The position numbers and the translations under genes were made by a program. The notes under the pieces were generated by a model. It did no database searches. It saw only the letters and a program-made list of their open reading frames with translations, and was not told the DNA's origin. This document shows, one piece after another, positions 24,379 to 31,987 of a stretch of 64,000 nt of DNA. The number at the start of each line of letters is the position of its first letter. Position 1 is the stretch's first letter. Source of the DNA: a bacterium (GTDB taxonomy: Bacteria > Acidobacteriota > Thermoanaerobaculia > Multivoradales > JAHEKO01); the NCBI GenBank assembly GCA_024224155.1, contig JAAENP010000154.1, forward strand, positions 62,001 through 126,000. The letters are read 5' to 3'.

Positions 24379-26883
24379 ATGAAACGGCGATCACTTCTCA
24401 TCAGCGGCCTGCTGCTCCTGGTGCTGATGGCCTGTACGGCCAACCGGGCCTACCGCCTGGCCCAAGCGGCCGAACAGCAGGGGGATTGGGACCAGGCCGT
24501 TCTCCACTATCTCGAGCTGCTGGATCAAGCTCCGGATCGTGTCTCCTACAGAACAGGTTTGTTGAGGGCCAAGATCCGGGCTTCTCAGCAGCATTTCGAG
24601 CGCGGCAAGAAGTTCCAGGAAGCCAACGCGATCGAGCGGGCTCTGGCCGAGTTTCAGCAAGCGGTTCAGCTCGACCCATCGAATCAATACGCAATGGTGG
24701 AGCTCGAGAAGCTGCGTGATCAGCTACTCAGAGCGGACGAAAGCTCTTACGTCGACTCGCTTCAGGATCTGAAAGAGAAGAACCGCGGCTCGCGACCGCA
24801 ACCCCCCATCCTGAGCCCCCGGTCGACGGAGCCGATTTCGCTCGAGTTTCCCAAGGCGGTGTCGGTTTTCGACATCTACAAGGCCATGGGCACGGCCTTC
24901 GGTATCAACATCCTCTTCGACCCGAAGCTGCGGGATCAGCAGATTGCGATCGAGCTCAGGGATGTCGTGGCGCAGGATGCGCTCGAGATCCTGATGCGCA
25001 CCGCGAATCACTTCTACAAGGTGCTCGACGAGCAGTCGATCATCGTCGCCGAAGACTCGCCTCAAAACCGGCGCAACTACGAAGACCTCGTCATTCAAAC
25101 GTTCTTCCTGTCGAATGCCGAGGTCAAAGACGTCATGACCATGCTTCGGAGCCTGGTCGGAGCCAAGAACGTCGCCGCCAACGATCAGCTCAACGCGATC
25201 ATCCTCCGCGACACGGCCGATAAGGTCAAAGTGGCCGAGCGCATCATTCACACCAACGACAAAGCCCGTGGAGAGGTCGTCATCGACGTCGAGCTGCTGC
25301 AGGTCAACGGCACCAAGATCCGTGATTTGGGTGTCGAGCTGTCGCAGAACTTCGTGGTCCAGTCGTTCGATTCGGGCGGCGCCAGTCCGGGCAGCGTGCG
25401 CGTCTCGGACGTCGAGTTCATCAACCAGGGCAACTGGTTCGTGACGATCCCGAACATCACCTACAACTTCCTCAAGAACAGCACCGACGCCGAGTTGCTG
25501 GCGAGCCCCCAGATCCGGATCAGCGACGGCGAGCAGGCGACCCTTCATATCGGCGATCGAATCCCGATTCCGGTGACTTCCTTCAACACCTCGCAGACCG
25601 TGGGCGGCAACATCGTTCCCCTGACGTCGTTTCAGTACCAGGACATCGGCATTCGACTCGACCTCGAGCCCCGGATCCATCACAACAAGGAGATCTCGCT
25701 GCAGCTGCAGGTCGAGGTCAGCGACCTGAGTGGGTTCGTCGAGGGTTCCGGCGGTCAGAATCAGCCGATCATCGGGACTCGGACCATCGAGTCGACCATC
25801 CGGCTGAAGAACGGCGAGACCAACTTCCTCGCCGGCTTGATCCGGACCGGTGAAACCACCACCGAGTCCGGGGTGCCCGGGCTATCGGATATTCCGGTTC
25901 TGGGCCGGCTCTTCTCCAACAAAAGAACCGAGCGCAATCGCACGGATCTGGTGTTGACTCTGACGCCTCACATCATTCGTACCCCCGACATCACCGAAGA
26001 GGATCTGCTGCCGATCTGGGTCGGCACCGAGGCCAACATCACCTTCCGGGGCGGCAGCCCCCGGGTCGAGTCCGAGGTCGAGGGTCCCTTCGACGAGGGT
26101 TCCGGCAGCGACGCCGAGCGAATTCGCGAAATGATCCGGCGCCGAATCCAGAACTTGCCGCGCGGCCTGCAGCGTAACGGTCAAGAGGAGGCGCAAGAGG
26201 AGGAGACTCCCACGGGAATCGATTTGGCGCCTTCGGCGGCGCCGGGCGACGTCTTCGGGCGCGAACCTGACGAAGGTGACGATAACGATGGCGACGGCGA
26301 TGGCGGCAACCTGGCCGATCGATCGTTGATCATCGTACCGGGTGGATTCACCGAGGTATCCGACGACGGAGCCGATTCGGTCTTGCGAAGTGTGGCGGTG
26401 GAGCGGGAGCCCGAGGTCGAGCCTCTGGGCGGTGGCCTGCGGATGATCCTCGAACCGGCGCTCATCAATGTCGAGGTGGGCGAGGTCTTCGAGGTCGATG
26501 TTCTGGTCGATGCGGCCGAAGCGGTGGCTCACCTTCCGTTGACGCTGGCCTTCGATCCGTCGGTGATCGAGTTCGAGCGTCTCAGGCCGGGTGATTTCCT
26601 CGGAGGCCCGGAAGCCGCCGAGGTGGTCGTCGACTCCGCCTCACCGGGTAGGGTCGTGATCGGAGCCAGCCGCCTGGGCCGATCGGACGGCGTAAGCGGC
26701 AGTGGCTCCGTAGCTACCGCCTTGTTTCGCGCCAAGAGACCCGGCGAGACCGAGCTCAGCTTTGCTCGAGCCCGCGCGCTCGCGGCCGATCTCGAGACGG
26801 TAGCGCCATTCGAAACCTGGCAAGCTCTAGCGGTCGTCCATTCCGCCGGGGAGGGTCCCGACACAACCTCCGAAAGGCGGTGA
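24379..26883 (+). CDS. gspD: Lipoprotein secretin (GspD/PilQ) with N-terminal TPR and C-terminal cohesin domain
   Basis: 834 aa. A lipobox LMAC puts the lipidated Cys at 19. Residues about 20-120 are TPR-like helices (AEQQGDWDQAVLHYLELL, ANAIERALAEFQQAVQLDP). Secretin N-domains follow (ISLEFPKAVSVFDIYKAMG; VIQTFFLSNAEVKDVMTML), then the pore domain with GVPGLSDIPVLGRLF near residue 500 and LVLTLTPHIIRTPDI. An acidic, repetitive linker leads to a cohesin-like beta-sandwich from about residue 686 (VEVGEVFEVDVLVDAAEA, LAFDPSVIEFERLRPGDFL). It forms the outer-membrane gate; the cohesin domain is an unusual addition that may sit at the periplasmic or outer face. Confidence 0.92.
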   Translation: MKRRSLLISGLLLLVLMACTANRAYRLAQAAEQQGDWDQAVLHYLELLDQAPDRVSYRTGLLRAKIRASQQHFERGKKFQEANAIERALAEFQQAVQLDPSNQYAMVELEKLRDQLLRADESSYVDSLQDLKEKNRGSRPQPPILSPRSTEPISLEFPKAVSVFDIYKAMGTAFGINILFDPKLRDQQIAIELRDVVAQDALEILMRTANHFYKVLDEQSIIVAEDSPQNRRNYEDLVIQTFFLSNAEVKDVMTMLRSLVGAKNVAANDQLNAIILRDTADKVKVAERIIHTNDKARGEVVIDVELLQVNGTKIRDLGVELSQNFVVQSFDSGGASPGSVRVSDVEFINQGNWFVTIPNITYNFLKNSTDAELLASPQIRISDGEQATLHIGDRIPIPVTSFNTSQTVGGNIVPLTSFQYQDIGIRLDLEPRIHHNKEISLQLQVEVSDLSGFVEGSGGQNQPIIGTRTIESTIRLKNGETNFLAGLIRTGETTTESGVPGLSDIPVLGRLFSNKRTERNRTDLVLTLTPHIIRTPDITEEDLLPIWVGTEANITFRGGSPRVESEVEGPFDEGSGSDAERIREMIRRRIQNLPRGLQRNGQEEAQEEETPTGIDLAPSAAPGDVFGREPDEGDDNDGDGDGGNLADRSLIIVPGGFTEVSDDGADSVLRSVAVEREPEVEPLGGGLRMILEPALINVEVGEVFEVDVLVDAAEAVAHLPLTLAFDPSVIEFERLRPGDFLGGPEAAEVVVDSASPGRVVIGASRLGRSDGVSGSGSVATALFRAKRPGETELSFARARALAADLETVAPFETWQALAVVHSAGEGPDTTSERR

Positions 26884-27353
26884 TGATTCGGGTGCGACGC
26901 GCGGCCGCCGGCGGGTTTACTCTCGCGGAGATGGTGATGGTGGCGGCGATTATGGCCATTCTGGCCAGCATCGCCCTGCCATTGGGCAAGCATGCGATGA
27001 AACGCCAGAAGGAAATGGAGCTACGGACCAACCTGCGGATCCTCCGCAACGCGATCGACGAGTTCAAGCGCTTCAGTGACGGCGGACTGATCCCGGTGGA
27101 GCTCGGTACCGACGGCTACCCGGAAGACATCGAGGTCCTGATCGAGGGAGTCGACCTGGTCGGGCAGATCGACAGGCGATTCCGGTTTCTTCGCAGGATA
27201 CCGAGAGATCCTATGACCGGAGAGGCCGAATGGGGCAAGCGCAGCTTTCAGGATGATTGGGATTCGAACTCATGGGGTGGTGAGAATCTCTTCGATGTCT
27301 ACTCTCTCAGTGAAGGAACGGGGCTCAACGGGATCCCGTACGCGGAATGGTAG
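26883..27353 (+). CDS. GspG-type pseudopilin 1
   Basis: 156 aa. The ATG at 26883 shares one base with the secretin stop and has AAGG five bases upstream; a GTG at 26880 is the alternative. Leader peptide ends in AGG, then FTLAEMVMVAAIMAILASIA; Glu5 is present. The C-terminus has IPRDPMTGEAEWG and NLFDVYSLSEGTGLNGI..YAEW, the GspG layout with the calcium-loop region and terminal Trp. It should be processed by a prepilin peptidase, which is not encoded here. Confidence 0.9.
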   Translation: MIRVRRAAAGGFTLAEMVMVAAIMAILASIALPLGKHAMKRQKEMELRTNLRILRNAIDEFKRFSDGGLIPVELGTDGYPEDIEVLIEGVDLVGQIDRRFRFLRRIPRDPMTGEAEWGKRSFQDDWDSNSWGGENLFDVYSLSEGTGLNGIPYAEW

Positions 27354-27796
27354 GAATCCGCTGTGCGCCTGGGAGGCGTCGCCGCTCGAGCACGAACGGC
27401 TTTACGCTGCTCGAGCTCATCGTGGTAATTGCGATCATCGGGATCCTGGCGACAATGGCCATGCCGGCGATGAAGAACACTCCCGTGCGCGCTCGCGAGG
27501 CGGTACTCAAGAACAACCTCCACGCGATTCGAGACGTCATCGATCAGTACCACGCCGACAAGGGTTTCTATCCGCCGACCCTCGAAGCACTGGTCGAAGA
27601 GGGGTACTTCCGCAAAGTGCCGCGTGACCCGATGACGCGCAGCACCGAAACCTGGGTTCTCGAGTACGACACTCCGGATCCCGATCTCGAGCCCGCCGAG
27701 ACCGATTTTTCAGAGGACGGAGCCCCGGGCGTGATCGACGTTCGATCGGGCTCTCCGAAAAGCGGCCTCGACGGCGAGCCCTACAGCGAATGGTAG
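27347..27796 (+). CDS. GspG-type pseudopilin 2
   Basis: 149 aa, ATG overlapping the previous stop by seven bases. Leader ends in TNG; the mature start FTLLELIVVIAIIGILATMA keeps Glu5. The globular part carries YPPTLEALVEEGYFRKVPRDP and ends in SGLDGEPYSEW, the same terminal signature as pseudopilin 1. It is the closest of the three to a standard major pseudopilin (GspG). The tandem arrangement suggests duplication followed by specialisation. Confidence 0.92.
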   Translation: MVGIRCAPGRRRRSSTNGFTLLELIVVIAIIGILATMAMPAMKNTPVRAREAVLKNNLHAIRDVIDQYHADKGFYPPTLEALVEEGYFRKVPRDPMTRSTETWVLEYDTPDPDLEPAETDFSEDGAPGVIDVRSGSPKSGLDGEPYSEW

Positions 27797-28656
27797 CCAC
27801 CGGCGCGCGGCCGCTCCGGAGGCGATCGGACCTCCGACGCCGGCAGGCGGGCTACAACCTAGTGGCCCTCATGGTAATCGTCGCGGTGGTCAACATCGCG
27901 ATTGCGGCTTCTCTTCCGATGTGGAGCAAGGTGATTCAGCGCGACAAGGAGAGTGTGCTTGTCTTTCGCGGGCTCCAGTACGCCGAAGCGATTCGGGTCT
28001 TTCAGAAGCGGACCGGTCGATTCCCGACGCGTCTCGAAGAACTGATCGAGATCGAGCCACGCTGCATTCGCCAACTCTGGCTCGATCCCATGAATGAAGA
28101 GCCGGAATGGGGCCTGGTTCTCGCCGGGGCCGAGGGACTCGACCCCGGGCTTCAGTCCCAAACTGACGCCGGTCTTGGTACCAACAGAGAGCGAAGCAGC
28201 CTGCGGGAGGAACGACGACGGCGACGGGACCAACGAGATCGTGAAAGAGACCGCCGACGGCAGGGGCGGCAAGCCCCGGAAGAGACCATTTCCCCGCGCC
28301 AGCGGATCGAAGATCGCGGTGGCGGTCGGCGAGGAGTCCCTCGTGCCGGCGAGCAGGTCACGCGAGGACCAATCATAGGCGTGCACAGTCTCAGCGAGGG
28401 CACCGCGATCCGGTCGTTCGAGGGCGGGACGTCCTATAAGGACTGGAAGTTCACCACCGAGCTGCTGCCGCAGTTCGGAGTCGAGAACGCCGGCGAGAAC
28501 GTGCCTCGGCTGCACAGTAATTGGATCGGCCGCGCCTACCCAGCGGGGGCGGAACCTGTCACCGAAGGTGGAATGCCGGATAGTCCGCTCGATCGGAAAG
28601 ACGACAGCCGATCGAGGAATCGACGCAACCGGAGAAACGACCGTGAGCGTCGCTGA
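27790..28656 (+). CDS. GspG-like pseudopilin 3 lacking Glu5, with Arg-rich insertion
   Basis: 288 aa, ATG overlapping the previous stop by seven bases. The prepilin-like segment is QAG then YNLVALMVIVAVVNIAIAA: the conserved Glu at mature position 5 is Ala. The globular part starts like its neighbours (RTGRFPTRLEELIEIEPRCI, WLDPMNEEPEWGLVL), is interrupted by a highly charged, Arg-rich stretch at about residues 133-170, and resumes with IIGVHSLSEGTAIRS and TSYKDW. Loss of Glu5 and larger size recall GspK, the tip pseudopilin of type II secretion. A tip or initiation role is inference. The end is again Arg-rich. Confidence 0.82.
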   Translation: MVATGARPLRRRSDLRRRQAGYNLVALMVIVAVVNIAIAASLPMWSKVIQRDKESVLVFRGLQYAEAIRVFQKRTGRFPTRLEELIEIEPRCIRQLWLDPMNEEPEWGLVLAGAEGLDPGLQSQTDAGLGTNRERSSLREERRRRRDQRDRERDRRRQGRQAPEETISPRQRIEDRGGGRRGVPRAGEQVTRGPIIGVHSLSEGTAIRSFEGGTSYKDWKFTTELLPQFGVENAGENVPRLHSNWIGRAYPAGAEPVTEGGMPDSPLDRKDDSRSRNRRNRRNDRERR

Positions 28657-28665
28657 GGCGGGTCG

Positions 28666-29121
28666 ATGGGCTTGACCGTGCGCGTTCAGAGACTGGCGCA
28701 TGGCCGGGGCCTCGAGCTGCCGCGCGCCGCATCCGTGGGGAGTGCCGGCGTGGACCTGCGCGCCGCGATCGAAGAGGGCGATCGGCTCGTGCTCGCGCCT
28801 GGCGAGCGAGTGGCGATACCTACCGGCCTGGCGCTCGAGATTCCCGTCGGCTGGGAAGGGCAGGTGAGACCGCGCAGTGGACTGGCCGCGCGTCACGGGT
28901 TGGCGCTGGTCAACGCACCCGGCACGATCGACAGCGACTATCGTGGCGAGGTCAGCGTGCTGGTAATCAACCTGGGCCAGGAAGCCGTGAGTCTTCATCG
29001 GGGCCAGCGCATCGCCCAGCTGGTGATCGCTCCCTGCTCGAGGGTCAACCTGGTCGAGGTGGATTCGCTCGAGCCGAGCGATCGAGGCAGCGGTGGCTTC
29101 GGCTCGACGGGCGAACGGTAG
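28666..29121 (+). CDS. dut: Deoxyuridine 5'-triphosphate nucleotidohydrolase
   Basis: 151 aa, trimeric dUTPase. All five motifs are visible: AGVDLRA, RPRSGLA, GTIDSDYRGE with the catalytic Asp, GQRIAQLVI and the mobile C-terminal RGSGGFGSTG. It hydrolyses dUTP to dUMP and PPi, keeping uracil out of DNA and supplying thymidylate synthesis. The ATG is nine bases after the last pseudopilin stop with GAGG upstream, so it may be co-transcribed, though the functional link is not obvious. Confidence 0.95.
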   Translation: MGLTVRVQRLAHGRGLELPRAASVGSAGVDLRAAIEEGDRLVLAPGERVAIPTGLALEIPVGWEGQVRPRSGLAARHGLALVNAPGTIDSDYRGEVSVLVINLGQEAVSLHRGQRIAQLVIAPCSRVNLVEVDSLEPSDRGSGGFGSTGER

Positions 29122-29136
29122 CGGTCGACCTCCGCC

Positions 29137-29167
29137 TGCCCTCGAGCGAAGCGAAGGGTCTCGACCG
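29137..29167 (+). repeat. Dispersed 31-bp repeat, copy 1
   Basis: A 31-base unit centred on GAGCGAAGCGAAGG and ending TCGACCG. A second copy with three mismatches lies at 29288-29318 in the same orientation. Both sit in the 204-base gap between the convergent dut and SDR genes. A short hairpin GCCTCTC...GAGAGGC at 29225-29248 lies between them. Confidence 0.6.
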
Positions 29168-29287
29168 TCTTGTGCGTCGCCGAGGGCACCTCGATCTACG
29201 GACCCGATAGAGGCCGCCGGTGTCGCCTCTCCGCGAGCGAAGAGAGGCTCGCTCCGAGGCGCACGCGGCTGGCCTTCAGCCGCGAAT

Positions 29288-29318
29288 TGCCCTTGAGCGA
29301 AGCGAAGGTCCTCGACCG
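29288..29318 (+). repeat. Dispersed 31-bp repeat, copy 2
   Basis: Second copy of the unit at 29137-29167 (28 of 31 bases equal by eye). It ends just before the SDR stop codon at 29326. It is an intergenic repeat of unknown role, possibly affecting transcript ends of the convergent genes. Confidence 0.6.
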
Positions 29319-29325
29319 GGGGCCT

Positions 29326-30072
29326 TCAGTCTTTCCTGCGGTGGACCGCGGTGGAGGTCGCCTGATCCACGGGGCGTACGACGATCTCGTCGATGTTGAC
29401 GTGAGCCGGCCGCGTTACGGCGAACAGAACGCACTGCGCGACGTCTTCGGCCACTAGTGGGGTCAGACCCCGGTAGACCGCGTCCGCTCGATCTCGATCG
29501 CCATAGAAGCGATTGATCGAGAACTCGGTCTCGACCATGCCGGGAGCGATCTCGGTCAGACGGATCGGCTCGCCCAGCAGCTCGAGGCGTAAGGTCCTCG
29601 TGACCGCGCGCAGCGCGTGTTTGCTCGAGGTGTAACCGGCGCCGCCGGGATAGGTCTCGAATCCCGCGGTCGAGCCGAGCATCAAGATATGCGCACTCGG
29701 CGAGCGCCGGAGCGCCGGCAGCAGCGCGCGAGTCAGGCGCGCGACTCCCAGAACGTTGGTTTGCCACATCCGGATCCAGTCCTCGTCGGATCCGGATTCC
29801 ACCGGATCGAGACCCAGGGCGCCGCCGGCGTTGTTGACCAGGACGTCGATCGCAGCCGGGCACTGCGCGGCGAAAGCTTCGATGCTCTTCGGATCGACGA
29901 CATCGAGCCGGATCGCCCGGCCGCCGATCTCGGCGGCAATCTTCTCCAGCCGGCTTTCACGGCGGGCCGCCAGGATCACGTCGAAACCGGCTTTTGCCAG
30001 CGTGACCGCGCTGGCTCGGCCGATGCCGGAGCTGGCCCCGGTGACCACCGCTGTGGGTCTGGAATCGTTCAT
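29326..30072 (-). CDS. Short-chain dehydrogenase/reductase
   Basis: 248 aa, ATG at 30072 with AGGAG eight bases upstream. Classical SDR: cofactor loop TGASSGIG, NNAGG, catalytic Ser in LMLGSTAG and YTSSK with the catalytic Tyr and Lys. LAARRESRLEK after the second strand suggests NADP(H) preference. Its EIAPGMVETEFS and DEIVVRPVDQA segments resemble YdfG-type oxidoreductases acting on 3-hydroxy acids, but substrate is not assignable. It is the last gene of the algH-holin-nth-SDR run, 59 bases after nth, and the gap carries a CCTGGACTCC micro-repeat. Confidence 0.88.
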   Translation of the reverse strand: MNDSRPTAVVTGASSGIGRASAVTLAKAGFDVILAARRESRLEKIAAEIGGRAIRLDVVDPKSIEAFAAQCPAAIDVLVNNAGGALGLDPVESGSDEDWIRMWQTNVLGVARLTRALLPALRRSPSAHILMLGSTAGFETYPGGAGYTSSKHALRAVTRTLRLELLGEPIRLTEIAPGMVETEFSINRFYGDRDRADAVYRGLTPLVAEDVAQCVLFAVTRPAHVNIDEIVVRPVDQATSTAVHRRKD

Positions 30073-30131
30073 GCCCGGCTCCTTTGGCTCTTCTGGGCTT
30101 CCCTGGACTCCCCTGGACTCCCCTGGCTCCA

Positions 30132-30818
30132 CTAAACCTCGGCCGAAGGGCAGAGGTCGACCAGAACGCACTCGGCGCAGTCCGGCCTGCGCGAGTGGCA
30201 GACCTGACGGCCGTGGAAGATGAGGAGATGGGCCCATAGGGTCCAGGCGGCCTGGGGCACGACCTCCATCAGGTCGCTTTCGACCTTGACCGCGTCGTTG
30301 TTGTCGGTCAACCCAAGACGTCGGGACAGCCGGCCGACGTGGGTGTCGACGACCACGCCCTCGTCGATGCCGAAGGCGTTGCCCAGAACGACGTTGGCCG
30401 TTTTGCGCCCGACTCCCGGTAGTCTGATTAGTTCCTTGAGCGTGCGGGGTACGCGCCCGCGGTGTTCCTCGACCAGGGCCTGTCCGAGCCCCTTGAGCGA
30501 CTTGGCCTTGTTGCGAAAGAAGCCGGTCGAGCGGATCATCTCTTCGAGCTCGGCTAGCGGGGTATCGGCGTAGTCCACGGCCTTCGGGTACTTCTTGAAC
30601 AGCGCCGGGGTGACCTGGTTGACTCGCTTGTCGGTGCACTGAGCCGAGAGGATGGTCGCCACCAGTAGCTGGAGCGCGCTTCGGTGCCGCAGAGCGCAGC
30701 GGGCATCGGGGTACTCCTCCCGGAGCCGCTCCAGGATCTCCTCGGTCCGCCGTTTTCTGGCCGGCCGACTCTCGCGCTTGGCGCGCCCGGGCGTCGGTCG
30801 AGCTCGCCGCGCGCTCAT
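30132..30818 (-). CDS. nth: Endonuclease III (DNA glycosylase/AP lyase)
   Basis: 228 aa, slightly longer than E. coli Nth because of a basic N-terminal extension. It removes oxidised pyrimidines and cuts abasic sites. The helix-hairpin-helix is LPGVGRKTANVV with the catalytic Lys, the catalytic Asp is in VVDTHVGRL, and the 4Fe-4S cluster ligands are C-x6-C-x2-C-x5-C in CHSRRPDCAECVLVDLC. The ATG overlaps the preceding holin-like stop by four bases (ATGA). Confidence 0.96.
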   Translation of the reverse strand: MSARRARPTPGRAKRESRPARKRRTEEILERLREEYPDARCALRHRSALQLLVATILSAQCTDKRVNQVTPALFKKYPKAVDYADTPLAELEEMIRSTGFFRNKAKSLKGLGQALVEEHRGRVPRTLKELIRLPGVGRKTANVVLGNAFGIDEGVVVDTHVGRLSRRLGLTDNNDAVKVESDLMEVVPQAAWTLWAHLLIFHGRQVCHSRRPDCAECVLVDLCPSAEV

Positions 30819-31159
30819 TCGGGGGTGAAGGCTCGCACCAGCCAGTTGAAGATCCCGAGCACGAGCCCGCCGAGAATGGCCGGCAGGCAGCCGTCGATCT
30901 CGAGCCCCGAGAGCAGGCCCGAGGCGACGAGGAGCATGAGTCCGTTGATCACCAGAAAGAAGAGACCCAAGGTCAGGACGATGAGCGGCAGCGAAAGGAG
31001 CGTGACCAGCGGCTTGACCAGGAGATTCAGAGCTCCGATGACCAGTCCGGTCAGGAGCAGGTACAAGATGTCGCCGGAGTAGTGAATCCCGGGCACCAGG
31101 TAGGCCGCGACCACGACCCCGAGTCCGTTGAGGGCGATCTGTGCGAGGGCCCGGATCAT
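30815..31159 (-). CDS. Phage-holin-4-like small membrane protein
   Basis: 114 aa with four membrane helices. The sequence (LVPGIHYSGD, LLLTGLVIGALNLLVKPLVTL, FFLVINGLMLLVASGLL) matches the widespread YvlD/phage holin family 4 proteins, chromosomal membrane proteins of unknown role that are not phage lysis genes here. The ATG is two bases after the algH stop, and its own stop overlaps the nth start, so the three are translationally linked. Confidence 0.82.
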   Translation of the reverse strand: MIRALAQIALNGLGVVVAAYLVPGIHYSGDILYLLLTGLVIGALNLLVKPLVTLLSLPLIVLTLGLFFLVINGLMLLVASGLLSGLEIDGCLPAILGGLVLGIFNWLVRAFTPE

Positions 31160-31161
31160 GG

Positions 31162-31767
31162 CTAGTTGACCCCCGCCGCGGTGTCGTCCGGGGTCCATGA
31201 GGGCAGCGTGCTCGGATCGACTCCCGCCGCCTTCAGAGCCAGCGGCCAGGCCGATCCGGGGTCGCTGGAGAAGAGAAGCTCGTCCAGAACGGGTCCGACG
31301 ATCCAGTCGTTGCGCAGAATCTCTTCCATGAGCTGGCCGGCGCCCCACCCGGCATAGCCCAGATAGAGCCGCAGACCGTCCGGAGGATTCCTTGCAAGGC
31401 GTGCCAGGTCGCCGACATGCTGAGTCATGCACAGGCCCGGAAGCACACAGGTCGTGGTCTCGTCGCCGCTGGCGTCATCCGGCTGGGCGCCTTCGTCGCC
31501 GAACAGGACCGTGCCCAGTTGAGGTTGCACCGGGCCACCCAGAAAGGCGCAAAGCGTAGGGTCACCGGTCCACTCGATTGCGAGGCCCTCCAGGATCTCG
31601 GCAACCGAGACCGTGGTCGGGCGGTTGAGGTTGAAACCGAAGCTGCCCTCGTCGTCATGGTGAAGCAACAGCACCACGCTCTTGTTGAAAAACGGGTCCA
31701 GCACCTGGGGGGTTGCCATCAGCAGGAGCGGTGCGTCGAGCTCCTGTTTCTGTCGCTCGGTCACCAT
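31162..31767 (-). CDS. YqgE/AlgH family protein (UPF0301)
   Basis: 201 aa. Start at 31767 matches the family N-terminus (LLMATPQVLDPFFNKSVVLL); upstream in-frame codons lie in the tRNA gene. Family motifs include GFNLNRPT, FLGGPVQP and GYAGWGAGQLMEE. AlgH was linked to alginate regulation in Pseudomonas, but its biochemical activity is unknown and it is widely conserved. It is the first gene of a four-gene minus-strand run and starts just beyond the tRNA terminator. Confidence 0.92.
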   Translation of the reverse strand: MVTERQKQELDAPLLLMATPQVLDPFFNKSVVLLLHHDDEGSFGFNLNRPTTVSVAEILEGLAIEWTGDPTLCAFLGGPVQPQLGTVLFGDEGAQPDDASGDETTTCVLPGLCMTQHVGDLARLARNPPDGLRLYLGYAGWGAGQLMEEILRNDWIVGPVLDELLFSSDPGSAWPLALKAAGVDPSTLPSWTPDDTAAGVN

Positions 31768-31787
31768 CGAGGAGATCTTATCTCGCG

Positions 31788-31822
31788 AAAAACAAAACAG
31801 GTCGCTTCGAGAAGCGACCTGT
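31788..31822 (-). terminator. Rho-independent terminator after tRNA-fMet
   Basis: An 11-bp stem (ACAGGTCGCTT and complement, 31797-31807 and 31812-31822) with a CGAG loop. Read on the minus strand it is followed by TTTTGTTTTT (31788-31797). It lies 11 bases after the tRNA 3' end. Confidence 0.9.
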
Positions 31823-31831
31823 TGAATCGAC

Positions 31832-31909
<78 letters not shown>

Positions 31910-31987
31910 TCACCGTCCCCGTTGCCGGGGCCGAGAATCGTGCCACAGCACCTCGCCGCTGTCAATCGCCGCTGCTAGTCGCCAGTG

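Noticed and set aside
29137-29318. Possible short CRISPR array
   Set aside because: Only two imperfect units 120 bases apart, no regular spacers and no cas genes.
30093-30127. CCTGGACTCC tandem micro-repeat upstream of the SDR gene
   Set aside because: Only two and a half 10-base units; too short to call a functional repeat.
30815-31159. Phage remnant suggested by the holin-like protein
   Set aside because: The holin-4/YvlD family is widely chromosomal, and the neighbours (algH, nth) are housekeeping genes with no phage genes near.
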